A stretch of DNA of 31,375 nucleotides from IMG/VR virus record IMGVR_UViG_3300030000_000305, positions 1-31,375 of that record. One strand, given 5' to 3'. The position numbers and the translations under genes are program-made. How positions within the stretch are numbered: position 1 is the stretch's first letter; every line of letters begins with the position of its first letter. The notes below the pieces were generated by a model. That model made no database searches, was not told the origin of the DNA, and was given only the letters and a program-made list of their open reading frames with translations. Source of the stretch: a virus. Positions 5,925 through 13,260 of the stretch are shown one piece after another.

Positions 5925-7403
5925 ATGTCACAAGAAATTAAAATTCATATCAAAAATTACAAACTTCTCAAAGAGGGAGAATGGGATTTATCAAATGGTA
6001 CTATCTTCTTCGCACAAGGCGGAAACAAAAAAGGTAAAACTTCTTTCTTGAATCTTATCCAAGCACTCATGGAAGTAAAAGATACTACTGTCAATCCAGT
6101 AACCTTTGGTGAGAAAGAAGGATTTGCTACCGGTACAATACCTGGCGCTGATGGTTTACAATACCAATTCCGTTATGACTTCAATATTGATGGAAAGAAC
6201 AAATTTCAGTTCATTGCTCCAGACAATAAAGTTGTCAAAGGAATTACTGAAATGCGCGCTATCTTCAACTATACTCACTTCACATTGGAAGAGTTCTTTG
6301 AATGGAGTAAAACAGAACCGGGCCGTGCTAAACAACGTGCTATCTTCATGAACTTACTTTCTGAGAAAGACCGTGAAGAGATTTTGAAAATTGATGCTCA
6401 GGTTCATCCAACCAAAGGTACAATGATTGACTCGCGCAAAGTATTGAATGCATCTGTTGACTTCTTGAAAAAGAGTATTGACAATATCGTATTCAATCCG
6501 GAACAACAAAAGCTTATTACTGATGCGCCGGCGATTCAAACTTTGTTTACTGAACTTACTGCTCGTAAAGAAGTAATTGATGAAACAATCAAAGGATTCG
6601 ATACTTATCAAGTGAAGTTGGATGCAGAAAATGCAAAACTGGATCCATTAAAAAAATCGCATGATAAGCAAGTGGAAAGTCTTACTAATTCTATTCGTTT
6701 TGCCAAAGAGGAAATTGAACGCCTTACCAAAGAGTTGGCAGCTGATGAAAAGAAATTGGAAACTGAGAATGCTGAGTACGAAACTTCTGAAAAAGCAATC
6801 ACTGCAGCAATCACTGAATTGAATACTAAGTTCGATGTAAAAGTACTTGAAGCTGCAAAATTGGAATTGGATGGTGATGGTACTGAAAAGAATATCGGTC
6901 TTGCTAAACGATTAGAGATTGGCCAAACAAAAATCAATCAGTATAATCAATTGGATGTATTGGTAAAACAAAAAGCAAAGAATGAAGAAGATTATAAGAA
7001 GAAGGAAAGTGAAGTTAGTGAGTTGGACGAGAAGATTACGACTCTCCGCACCAAGAAGAAGGAAATCATCAAAAACAGCCAGAACATGCCGGTTGGTTGG
7101 TCGATTGATGATGATTATGTTACTATCGATAATATTCCTTTTCTGGAAACTGATATTTGTAAGTCGGAAGCGACTGCTGCGATTGCTCAATTGATGATGC
7201 GCGTCAATAAGGCTCCATTGATGCTTATGGGCGATGCTGAGGCCTTGGGATATGAAGTACTCAATAAGCTTGAGGAAACAGCTAAAAGTCTTGGTAAGGT
7301 AATGCTATTCGCTGAACATGTTCGTTCTGCTGATGAAATGCAATTGGTTTGCTACGATGAAGTTGATCATGAAGTAAAGAAAGAAGAGAAAGAATTGTTT
7401 TAA
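5925..7403 (+). CDS. Rad50/SbcC-like coiled-coil ATPase
   Basis: This 492-residue protein has an ABC/SMC-type layout. The N-terminal Walker A is GGNKKGKTS (32-40) after IKNYKLLKEG, the usual RecF/Rad50 opening. A long charged coiled coil runs from about 195 to 380. The C-terminal ATPase lobe carries PLMLMGDAEALG (a degenerate Walker B/D-loop) and a final strand with FAEHVRS, where many family members have a switch histidine. The signature LSGGQ/E motif is not recognisable; ICKSEATAAIAQL occupies its place. At under 500 residues it is much shorter than SbcC or Rad50. The setting, with a Cas4-like nuclease and a RusA-like resolvase downstream, suggests a recombination or end-processing role. 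No SbcD-type partner is in view. Confidence 0.78.
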   Translation: MSQEIKIHIKNYKLLKEGEWDLSNGTIFFAQGGNKKGKTSFLNLIQALMEVKDTTVNPVTFGEKEGFATGTIPGADGLQYQFRYDFNIDGKNKFQFIAPDNKVVKGITEMRAIFNYTHFTLEEFFEWSKTEPGRAKQRAIFMNLLSEKDREEILKIDAQVHPTKGTMIDSRKVLNASVDFLKKSIDNIVFNPEQQKLITDAPAIQTLFTELTARKEVIDETIKGFDTYQVKLDAENAKLDPLKKSHDKQVESLTNSIRFAKEEIERLTKELAADEKKLETENAEYETSEKAITAAITELNTKFDVKVLEAAKLELDGDGTEKNIGLAKRLEIGQTKINQYNQLDVLVKQKAKNEEDYKKKESEVSELDEKITTLRTKKKEIIKNSQNMPVGWSIDDDYVTIDNIPFLETDICKSEATAAIAQLMMRVNKAPLMLMGDAEALGYEVLNKLEETAKSLGKVMLFAEHVRSADEMQLVCYDEVDHEVKKEEKELF

Positions 7404-7444
7404 TAACTAAAACCTAGTGCGGTATAGGTAAGCCAATAATAATT

Positions 7445-7786
7445 ATGGATTTTAATCATGCAATTAAAACTTATCCAATGATTCAAAGAATTGGATGGAA
7501 TGGTAAAGGACTATTTGTATTTCAACAAGTACCTTCTGAGATACCAATAGCTGTTGTTCCGAAAATGCAATCATTACCTGAAGCAGTAAAATGTGAATTT
7601 ACTCGTCGCTATGATTTAGCTAGTGATAATGGGAATAAAATGATGCAAAATAATAGCCCATTTTTGACTATTCGTTACAACTATCAATTAGCAATAGTTG
7701 ATAAAGAAAACAACATCAATGGATGGGCGCCTTCTGTTTCTGATGCATTGGCCGAAGATTGGATTGAATATATACCGGAGGTTTAA
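7445..7786 (+). CDS. tad2: DUF2829 / Tad2-like anti-Thoeris protein
   Basis: This 113-residue protein matches the DUF2829 pattern from end to end: MDFNHAIKTY at the start, the hallmark RIGWNGKGLFVF (15-26), a PKM segment (39-41), FLTIR (73-77) and the closing GWAPSVSDALAEDWIEY (93-109). DUF2829 includes Tad2, a phage protein reported to sequester the cyclic ADP-ribose signal made by Thoeris, so that the defence effector is not triggered. The distance between the two motif blocks is longer than in minimal members because of an insert at about 45-70. Not every DUF2829 protein has been shown to block Thoeris, so the family call is firm and the ligand is inferred. It has 41 bases of upstream space and is followed after one base by a small Cys-containing gene. 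Confidence 0.85.
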   Translation: MDFNHAIKTYPMIQRIGWNGKGLFVFQQVPSEIPIAVVPKMQSLPEAVKCEFTRRYDLASDNGNKMMQNNSPFLTIRYNYQLAIVDKENNINGWAPSVSDALAEDWIEYIPEV

Positions 7787-7787
7787 A

Positions 7788-8153
7788 ATGGGAAAAGTAT
7801 CAACAATTGATACCAAACGCAATCTTTGTGGTAGTTACAAAAGCAGCTACCCTGATTGCACTGGTCAGCCGGAGTTTGGAGATAATGTCGGAAATGATAA
7901 TGTTATCCGATGTAATAAGTATACAAAGAAAAAAACGAATGTCATTCGCGTAGCAGTAGGTGAAGAGTATTTTGTTTATGTTCTGAAAGATCAAAATGTT
8001 TCTATGAATGATTTCATTTCAAGAAAACGTGTAGAAACAAACAACACTACAGATAATCTGTATTATGAAGTTGGAAACTATTTTCTAACAGAGGGAGATT
8101 GTAATGAAGAGATTGAACGAGTAACAAAATTGAAGAAAAATGGCACAAGGTAA
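7788..8153 (+). CDS. Small cysteine-containing protein, unknown
   Basis: This is a 121-residue protein. The ATG at 7788 is chosen because it follows the stop of the DUF2829 gene by one base and has a GGAGG sequence at 7777-7781; a longer in-frame start at 7698 would overlap that gene heavily. C14, C24 and C42 lie in the first third (LCGSYKSSYPDC, then VIRCNKYTKKK) and might bind a metal. The middle holds short strands (VIRVAVGEEYFVYVL) and the end is a charged helix. No family was recognised. Its last 14 bases overlap the next gene. Confidence 0.6.
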   Translation: MGKVSTIDTKRNLCGSYKSSYPDCTGQPEFGDNVGNDNVIRCNKYTKKKTNVIRVAVGEEYFVYVLKDQNVSMNDFISRKRVETNNTTDNLYYEVGNYFLTEGDCNEEIERVTKLKKNGTR

Positions 8154-8763
8154 ATTAATCAGTTTCGTACCACTGATGAAAAATGGCGTACAAGATACAT
8201 ATAGTGGAAGTAATGGTATGCTTTATAAGTTTACTGTTACTCTTGATAATGCCGGTACACAAGTAACCGGAACAGCAAATAGTAGCAAACAACAACCATC
8301 ATGGAAGATTGGTGAAGAATATACTTATGAAGTAGCAATACAAGGAAACTATACCAATATCAAAAATATGAAGTCTATAAATCAGGCTGGTGGTTTTGGT
8401 GGCAGTGGTGCTCGTGTTCCTAATCCTAGCTTTGTAGTACAGAAATGTCTTGAAGCTTCATTGGAATGTACTTTCAAATTCTTTGAACTTAATCCGGATG
8501 TGTACAAAAGTCAAGCTGCAGAAGATGGTGTATTGAATTTGTTCTATACATTCACATTAAAAGGTGATGAACAACAACGATGGATGAATATTGCCGGACT
8601 TCGCTTTGCCTTACAAAAGATGCAAGCGAATGGTATGTTTGATAAAGCAGAAGGAGTAACACTTACTGCGTGGACTATTGAAAAGGCTAAAACTATTGCA
8701 GCTTCTATGTCCTCAGTAGTAAAAGCTCAAGTAGAATTTGAAAAGGCTAATCCACCCAAATAA
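8140..8763 (+). CDS. OB-fold single-stranded DNA-binding protein candidate
   Basis: This is a 207-residue protein. The first half reads like an OB fold: alternating strands MLYKFTVTLDNAG, VTGTANSS, a PSWKIGEEYTYEVAIQGNY loop-strand, then a Gly-rich QAGGFGGSG linker. The second half is helical (residues 105-205) and resembles the tail of some Bacteroidetes phage ssDNA-binding proteins. There is no acidic C-terminal tip like that of E. coli SSB. The position between a Rad50-like ATPase and a Cas4-like nuclease supports a role in coating single-stranded DNA during replication or recombination. The assignment rests on strand pattern and context, not on a diagnostic motif. Confidence 0.5.
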   Translation: MAQGKLISFVPLMKNGVQDTYSGSNGMLYKFTVTLDNAGTQVTGTANSSKQQPSWKIGEEYTYEVAIQGNYTNIKNMKSINQAGGFGGSGARVPNPSFVVQKCLEASLECTFKFFELNPDVYKSQAAEDGVLNLFYTFTLKGDEQQRWMNIAGLRFALQKMQANGMFDKAEGVTLTAWTIEKAKTIAASMSSVVKAQVEFEKANPPK

Positions 8764-8766
8764 TTT

Positions 8767-8913
8767 ATGCCAGATAGATATTCAATTAAAAAGAATAAAG
8801 AGAATGGATTATTTAATGTTTATTTTGGAACAATGTATTGTTTTACTTATGATACTTATCAAGAAGCAAAAGACCATATTCAAAATATGAAAAAACGATA
8901 TAAAAATGAGTAA
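8767..8913 (+). CDS. Small protein of 48 residues
   Basis: An ATG at 8767, three bases after the previous stop, opens a 48-residue frame rich in Lys and aromatic residues, with a strand (LFNVYFGTMYCFTY) and a final helix (TYQEAKDHIQNMKKRYK). The stop at 8911-8913 overlaps the start of the nuclease gene by 8 bases, the same coupling seen throughout the block, which supports a real gene. The strand-plus-helix layout recalls small phage accessory proteins, but no family was recognised. Confidence 0.55.
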   Translation: MPDRYSIKKNKENGLFNVYFGTMYCFTYDTYQEAKDHIQNMKKRYKNE

Positions 8914-9838
8914 GACATATATCAATCAGTCATTAATAAAAAAGTTCTTCTACAAAGGAGAAAAACGTGATTACTGTGCTATGGCCATAAAGGCTAATAC
9001 TATTGATAAAACAGTAAGTCGGGAATCACTATCAATGACATGTGGTAATTATTTTGAAACACAATGTCTGGGTGCTTCTATTGGTGGCAAGAAAACACTT
9101 GATTTGCCAAGAAAGAAACTTACTGCTAAGCAAATTCTTGCCGGTCAAACAATAGGTGATAAAAAAATTGATCAGATACGTATTGACCAGCAAGTGATGA
9201 TGTTCAACAAACTCAAAACTGAATATCAGATACCAATAGAGAAAGAGATGAATACCCAAGTCGGTGTAAAGAAAATATGGAGTAAGAATGACAATATTAT
9301 CTTACAAGGTGAGATTGATATATTCCCTGCTTCTATTGCATTACCGACACGTGGTTTACGACTTTGTGCTATTGATTTAAAGCTTACTGGTACATTCTCT
9401 GACTATGGTGAGTTCTGTTGGGGTTCTCCAACTAATTTAGACGGCATACAAGGCAAGATGTATCATGAGTTGATACGTGACATTGATTTGGACTTTAATA
9501 TGCAGGAAAACCCTAATAGTACAATTCATCAAGTTTTTACTCCAACAGTAAGAAACATATTAAAGAACAACGATCCTTTATTCTTCTTTTGGGTATTCAA
9601 TTATAAAGAAGCAATAAACAATAAATTTATTGAAGTAGAATATAACAAACTTGCTCAGGCAGAACTTCATGAATCTATCCGTAGAACTGTAGAAGAATTG
9701 AATAAGAATGAACGTGATAACTGGCAAGGTATGGTTCCTAATATTGATAACTGTAGCCAATGCGCGTTGCTATCTTGTCCTTCCCGAACAGAGAAAAAAA
9801 AAGAAATAGAAGAACAACAAAATTTCGAAGTCATTTAA
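8906..9838 (+). CDS. Cas4/RecB-like PD-(D/E)XK nuclease with Fe-S cysteines
   Basis: This 310-residue DNA exonuclease-type protein shows the RecB-family active site: E51 in CGNYFETQ, D138 in LQGEIDIF, D157 and K159 in CAIDLKLTG, and a Q-x3-Y motif at Q182-Y186 (QGKMYHEL). Cysteines C24 near the N-terminus and C283, C286 and C291 at the C-terminus (CSQCALLSC) match the one-plus-three layout of the 4Fe-4S cluster in Cas4, AddB and Dna2 nucleases. No helicase domain is attached and no CRISPR array or cas genes are nearby, so it is a phage recombination or end-resection nuclease rather than part of an adaptation module. It overlaps the preceding small gene by 8 bases and the next by 1. Confidence 0.82.
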   Translation: MSKTYINQSLIKKFFYKGEKRDYCAMAIKANTIDKTVSRESLSMTCGNYFETQCLGASIGGKKTLDLPRKKLTAKQILAGQTIGDKKIDQIRIDQQVMMFNKLKTEYQIPIEKEMNTQVGVKKIWSKNDNIILQGEIDIFPASIALPTRGLRLCAIDLKLTGTFSDYGEFCWGSPTNLDGIQGKMYHELIRDIDLDFNMQENPNSTIHQVFTPTVRNILKNNDPLFFFWVFNYKEAINNKFIEVEYNKLAQAELHESIRRTVEELNKNERDNWQGMVPNIDNCSQCALLSCPSRTEKKKEIEEQQNFEVI

Positions 9839-10035
9839 TGAGTAACGAAAATATCAAATCAGCTATGAATACCTACAATAATGCAATGTTGCTGCGTAGG
9901 TATTTGTTGTCTGACTATATCAAATCAAGAATAGATACAAAAGAGCTTATAAAGGGCATTCAAATGTGTGAAATACTTATTATTACTAATGCATTAATTA
10001 TAAATAAAAATGGCCGGATGGACGAAAGCAGATAG
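9838..10035 (+). CDS. Small helical protein, unknown
   Basis: This is a 65-residue, mostly helical protein. The ATG at 9838 overlaps the nuclease stop as TAATG and is preferred to an in-frame upstream start at 9760. It has a hydrophobic stretch near residues 43-54 (CEILIITNALII), too short and too late to call a membrane anchor with confidence. The last 26 bases overlap the RusA-like gene in another frame. No family was recognised; the position suggests an accessory to nuclease or resolvase functions. Confidence 0.55.
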   Translation: MSNENIKSAMNTYNNAMLLRRYLLSDYIKSRIDTKELIKGIQMCEILIITNALIINKNGRMDESR

Positions 10036-10723
10036 AGCAAAGTTTCTTGAACGATGTGATTCAAGAAAGAATATAATGCCACAAGAAGTAATATCAACAC
10101 AAGGTAGTCTTTTTGAAGAAGTCATTGAAACAGACAGTGTAAATCCTCGATATCAGAAATTACGATTAGTATTACTCTATCCGGAACTTGATACAAATGA
10201 AAAAGGTAATCCTATTCCTAAGCAATCAGCGCGTTTTATGGTTACCCGTTATAGTAATGGACCCAAGAAAGGAGAAATCCTTGTTTATCCAAATAAGCAT
10301 ACCGGTAAGCCTGATGTACTTATTAAATCATATCAAGATGCACGTATCACCAATACAGTAAAAGCATTACAATTACAAGTATTGAAGCAACTTGGAGAAA
10401 TATCATTTACTAAGTTTCGTGGTGCTGTATTTGTTACTCGTCTTGAATTTATATTTAAAGTATCTGATTCGGCACCTAAGTACATGAAAGATGATCTTAC
10501 TGCCGGTACTAAGATTTACTTTAAAGATACGGCTCCCGATTTAGATAACCTTGAAAAGATGATATGGGATGCTATGCAAGCTGAAAAGGCTGAGAAAGAT
10601 GTAAAGAATGCTCTTGTAGGTCTTGTGTATGATAATGATGCACAGATAGTATCTAAGAATGGTATTTTTAAACGCTGGGGTCTTAGGCCAGGCGTCATCG
10701 TAGAAATGGAAGGCCCAATTTAA
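10010..10723 (+). CDS. rusA: RusA-like Holliday junction resolvase
   Basis: RusA-family enzymes are dimeric, metal-dependent endonucleases that cut four-way DNA junctions. This 237-residue protein carries the family core in its C-terminal half: TAPDLDNLEKMIWDAM (174-189, with D177, D179, N180, K183 and D187) and LVYDNDAQIVSKNG (205-218, with D208 and D210). These correspond to the conserved acidic residues and lysine of RusA. It is about twice the length of E. coli RusA; the extra N-terminal part (1-135) has strands and an RFMVTRYSNGPKKGE segment without an assigned role. It lies next to the Cas4-like nuclease, giving a compact recombination and branch-processing set. Confidence 0.85.
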   Translation: MAGWTKADRAKFLERCDSRKNIMPQEVISTQGSLFEEVIETDSVNPRYQKLRLVLLYPELDTNEKGNPIPKQSARFMVTRYSNGPKKGEILVYPNKHTGKPDVLIKSYQDARITNTVKALQLQVLKQLGEISFTKFRGAVFVTRLEFIFKVSDSAPKYMKDDLTAGTKIYFKDTAPDLDNLEKMIWDAMQAEKAEKDVKNALVGLVYDNDAQIVSKNGIFKRWGLRPGVIVEMEGPI

Positions 10724-10733
10724 TAAATATTGT

Positions 10734-10934
10734 ATGATTGAAATTAAAAAAGGAATTGTATTTACTGATGAAAAAAAGGATATACAATATACTATTTCCT
10801 TAGTAACTAAAACAATTGTTCAAGTTACATATGAAGGAGAAATGGTTGAATTTACAAGAGAAGAATTTGAAAGTATAAATAAGTTATCACGATTTGAAAC
10901 AGTGAAAAATGATAAAAAGAAAAGAGCTAACTAA
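10734..10934 (+). CDS. Small beta-rich protein, unknown
   Basis: This 66-residue protein has alternating short strands (IEIKKGIVFT, IQYTISLVTKTIVQVTYEG) and a basic tail (NDKKKRAN). A small beta-barrel or SH3-like fold is possible. It starts 10 bases after the RusA-like gene, and its last 26 bases overlap the next gene in another frame. No family was recognised. Confidence 0.55.
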   Translation: MIEIKKGIVFTDEKKDIQYTISLVTKTIVQVTYEGEMVEFTREEFESINKLSRFETVKNDKKKRAN

Positions 10935-11460
10935 CTACACTAATTCCATAAAGGAAAACATATTTGAAATATACGATAATAAAAAGCATCGGTTATCAAA
11001 TGAATATTTATCATTAGATGCTATTAAAAGTCTTTGTGATTGTTCTCTTGCTAAACGTAAAGGTAAAGAAGCTAATTTTAAATCATTTGGATTAAGTAAT
11101 AATGCCGTTGAACAATACTATGATTATAACTTTGAGGTATTCATAAAGGATAGTGTTGAATATTATCTTGCAATGGCCTATATTCAACTAATTGCTTATG
11201 GTTGGATACATGGTATGGAAATAAGTTTTGAACGCTCTAAATCGATTGATTTCATCCGTTTTAATTCAGCAGATTGTATTACTATAATAGTATCTGAACT
11301 ACAGTTTGAAGAACATCCAAAAATGGAAAAGATAATTAATCAAATGCTATTTCTTATTGAACTTCTTTGTCGACAATGGAAAATTGATTTACATTCTATA
11401 GTAGACCAAACAATAAAATATATTCAAGTAAATAATAAATACAAAATACATGAAGTATGA
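10909..11460 (+). CDS. Helical protein, possible degenerate MazG-like fold
   Basis: This is a 183-residue, mainly alpha-helical protein. The segment FEVFIKDSVEYYLAMAYIQL, followed by HGMEI and later by FLIELLCRQWKIDL and a final long helix, resembles the layout of all-alpha NTP pyrophosphohydrolases of the MazG superfamily. However, the metal-binding Glu/Asp pattern (ExxE, ExxD) is not intact, so it may be an inactive relative or unrelated. A single Cys-containing stretch (SLCDCSLAKRKGKE) lies near residues 41-54. The start overlaps the previous gene, and the stop is coupled to the next start by an ATGA junction. Confidence 0.55.
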   Translation: MIKRKELTNYTNSIKENIFEIYDNKKHRLSNEYLSLDAIKSLCDCSLAKRKGKEANFKSFGLSNNAVEQYYDYNFEVFIKDSVEYYLAMAYIQLIAYGWIHGMEISFERSKSIDFIRFNSADCITIIVSELQFEEHPKMEKIINQMLFLIELLCRQWKIDLHSIVDQTIKYIQVNNKYKIHEV

Positions 11461-11834
11461 TTCCAACAAAATTTTATACTAAAGCAGAAGTTGCTGAAAA
11501 AGAATCAAGAGTAGAAGCATTGATATATCTTGTTCATCAGCTTGCGGACATACAAGAAGGATATATTCTTGATGCAATGGAAATACTGAAAGATGTAGGT
11601 GATTACCGGTTCCGTATAAAACAAGATATTGATAAGTTGAAACACCTTACCGGAACACTTCGAGAAGAAGTATGGAAACGAAACAAAGATAATATTTCTG
11701 CTGTCGTATTATTTGGAGAAGAAAGTGAATCACTCAAAAACGTAATTGAGAATTTCTTCTTTAATCTTGATCTTAATGAAATGGTTCCGGCATGTACTGA
11801 CACAAATGACATTTATCATGAAAAACATAACTAA
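11457..11834 (+). CDS. Helical protein, unknown
   Basis: This is a 125-residue acidic protein that is almost entirely helical, with a charged central segment (FRIKQDIDKLKHLTGTLREEVW) and an acidic C-terminal part containing FFFNLDLNE. It starts at the ATGA junction with the previous gene and overlaps the next by 17 bases. No catalytic motif or known family was recognised. Confidence 0.6.
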   Translation: MIPTKFYTKAEVAEKESRVEALIYLVHQLADIQEGYILDAMEILKDVGDYRFRIKQDIDKLKHLTGTLREEVWKRNKDNISAVVLFGEESESLKNVIENFFFNLDLNEMVPACTDTNDIYHEKHN

Positions 11835-12132
11835 TCTAGCAAAGCAATATGCTACTGAAATACTAAAGAGTAATTCTTTTGATAGTATTCATAGTTTTAT
11901 TGAAAATGGATATATCAATGGATTTAATAAATGTGATGAATTTATTGATATGACATTATTAAAGCATCCAATGAATACTGATATCATAGTAAAAACCCAT
12001 AAAGGGAGTACTTACTTTGGTAAATTCATTTTAATATATGATAATGTTCTATTTCGACCAGACCTTACTAAAGGTGATGAAGATTTAAAATTTGAATATA
12101 TAAAAGAATGGAAAAACGTAATTAATAAATAA
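11818..12132 (+). CDS. Small protein, unknown
   Basis: This is a 104-residue protein. The ATG at 11818 is chosen over a longer in-frame start at 11746, which would overlap the previous gene by 89 bases. The first half is helical (LAKQYATEILKSNSFDSIHSFIENGYINGF), a pattern seen in many small phage proteins. The second half is strand-rich (DIIVKTHKGSTYFGKFILIYDNVLF) and could be a small barrel. No family was recognised. Confidence 0.55.
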   Translation: MKNITNLAKQYATEILKSNSFDSIHSFIENGYINGFNKCDEFIDMTLLKHPMNTDIIVKTHKGSTYFGKFILIYDNVLFRPDLTKGDEDLKFEYIKEWKNVINK

Positions 12133-12137
12133 GTAAT

Positions 12138-12383
12138 ATGACAATAGATAATTCAAACAATTGGATAATAATGACAACTGAACATGTTGTTTTATTTCAA
12201 GGGTCAAAAGAAATGATACAAACAACTTGGGACTGCAATACTCGTACATTAGAGGACTTACAAAGTGAGTATCGACATCTTTATACTGCAGAAGTAATGA
12301 AGAAGATTTATGAAGAAGAACAGATTGATTACAAAGGAGAATTATTATTAATGGAAATACATAACAGCTTAGTCAATGATTAA
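12138..12383 (+). CDS. Small protein, unknown
   Basis: This is an 81-residue acidic protein with an N-terminal strand pair (NWIIMTTEHVVLFQGS) and a helical C-terminal half (AEVMKKIYEEEQIDYKGELLLMEI). It begins 5 bases after the previous gene and overlaps the MazG-like gene by 8 bases. No family was recognised; coupling to a nucleotide pyrophosphohydrolase gene is the only functional hint. Confidence 0.55.
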   Translation: MTIDNSNNWIIMTTEHVVLFQGSKEMIQTTWDCNTRTLEDLQSEYRHLYTAEVMKKIYEEEQIDYKGELLLMEIHNSLVND

Positions 12384-12702
12384 AGTAAGAGATATCACCG
12401 AAGCAAAAGCAATTGATTTGTTTACTTCTCAGTTTGGAAATGATGTTCTTTCTCGTTTTGATAAATTCAAAGAAGAAGTAAAAGAATTATATGAAGCATT
12501 TGATGAATATGAAACATATATTGCTAATGATGTTGTAATGCCACCAGAAGCATTAGAACACCTATTAGACGAGTTTTCTGACGTTCAAGGTACGTTTACT
12601 CATCTATCTAGTTTATTTGGCTTATATCAACAAGAAATGCTTCATAACTGTATAGACAAAGTAACAGGTAGAATGATTGATCCAAACTATAAAAGAAAAT
12701 AA
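12376..12702 (+). CDS. MazG-like nucleotide pyrophosphohydrolase
   Basis: This 108-residue all-alpha NTP pyrophosphohydrolase candidate fits the MazG/dUTPase-like superfamily, which hydrolyses nucleoside triphosphates to monophosphates. The metal-binding residues are visible as an ExxE pair in KFKEEVKELYEAFDEY (about 31-46) and an ExxD pair in LLDEFSDVQG (about 63-72). The C-terminal DKVTGRMIDPNYKRK matches the closing basic segment of phage members. The length fits a single-domain enzyme. In phages such enzymes are thought to clean the nucleotide pool or lower alarmone levels; substrate cannot be told from sequence alone. Confidence 0.72.
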   Translation: MIKVRDITEAKAIDLFTSQFGNDVLSRFDKFKEEVKELYEAFDEYETYIANDVVMPPEALEHLLDEFSDVQGTFTHLSSLFGLYQQEMLHNCIDKVTGRMIDPNYKRK

Positions 12703-12703
12703 T

Positions 12704-13075
12704 ATGTCAACACTAGACGAAAAAGCAAAAGAAAATCAATATCCATACAATTATCCTAAATTTGGAATGTGGGCTGTTGAAATAACAGAATATATAAGTC
12801 GTAATTGGTTTAAAAAAGGTTATGAGTTATGCAAAAAGGAATTTGAAGATAAGCTTCAATGGATTTCAGTTGATGAAAAAGAACCTGAATGTACTATTGA
12901 AGATGAAGGCATTTATTGGTCGGAATATCTTGAAATAAAAGTCAAAGGTTATAATCATCCTTTCATTGGTTATTATGTAAAAGCAAATGACGATCAGTTC
13001 TTTGATTTTATTCATAAAACAGTTGATGAAGGAATTAAACAAGAAGATATTACTCATTATCGTTTCATACCTTAA
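12704..13075 (+). CDS. DUF551-like protein
   Basis: This is a 123-residue protein. The ATG at 12704 follows the MazG-like stop by one base and is preferred to an in-frame TTG at 12677. The C-terminal part fits DUF551: LQWISVDEKEPE at about 48-59, a strand segment (EYLEIKVKGYNHPFIGYYV) and a closing ITHYRFIP, matching the family's W-I-x-V start and T-H-W/Y-x-x-x-P end. DUF551 proteins are common in phages and have no settled function. The N-terminal helix (about 1-45) is unassigned. This is the last gene of the + strand block. Confidence 0.72.
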   Translation: MSTLDEKAKENQYPYNYPKFGMWAVEITEYISRNWFKKGYELCKKEFEDKLQWISVDEKEPECTIEDEGIYWSEYLEIKVKGYNHPFIGYYVKANDDQFFDFIHKTVDEGIKQEDITHYRFIP

Positions 13076-13113
13076 AAATATAAATTTGTATATAATAATT
13101 CTATCTTTTTATA

Positions 13114-13121
13114 TACATTTG
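13114..13121 (+). promoter_or_regulatory. Isolated -7 promoter box
   Basis: TACATTTG is a perfect TAnnTTTG box. The nearest TTTG upstream (13085-13088) is 25 bases away, outside the usual 19-21. A transcript from here would run only about 125 bases to the terminator, with no open frame of note. It may be fortuitous in AT-rich DNA. Confidence 0.25.
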
Positions 13122-13218
13122 TACGTGTTATTTAAAAAGTGAGATTTTTGCAATTTTAGTTAGATTTTTTATACGTCAAAGAGACAGAATGCTGTGAAGT
13201 ATGTAAAGCTCAAAAAGA

Positions 13219-13260
13219 AAGCCATCTTTCCTATTCGTAGGTTAGATGGCTTATTTTTTT
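13219..13260. terminator. Bidirectional terminator between convergent blocks
   Basis: AGCCATCT (13220-13227) pairs with AGATGGCT (13244-13251), and inside it CCTA pairs with TAGG around a TTCG tetraloop, leaving a symmetric TT/TT internal loop. On the + strand it is followed by TATTTTTTT. On the - strand it is followed by a T-rich run complementary to CAAAAAGAAA. It therefore fits both the DUF551 gene side and the end of the 1725-residue gene. Confidence 0.85.

Noticed and set aside
7412-7429. Small hairpin ACCTA/TAGGT before the DUF2829 gene
   Set aside because: Five base pairs around an 8-base loop without a T-run is too weak to call a terminator or operator.
8906-9838. Cas4 of a CRISPR adaptation module
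   Set aside because: No repeat-spacer array or other cas gene is present; the recombination neighbours explain the nuclease better.
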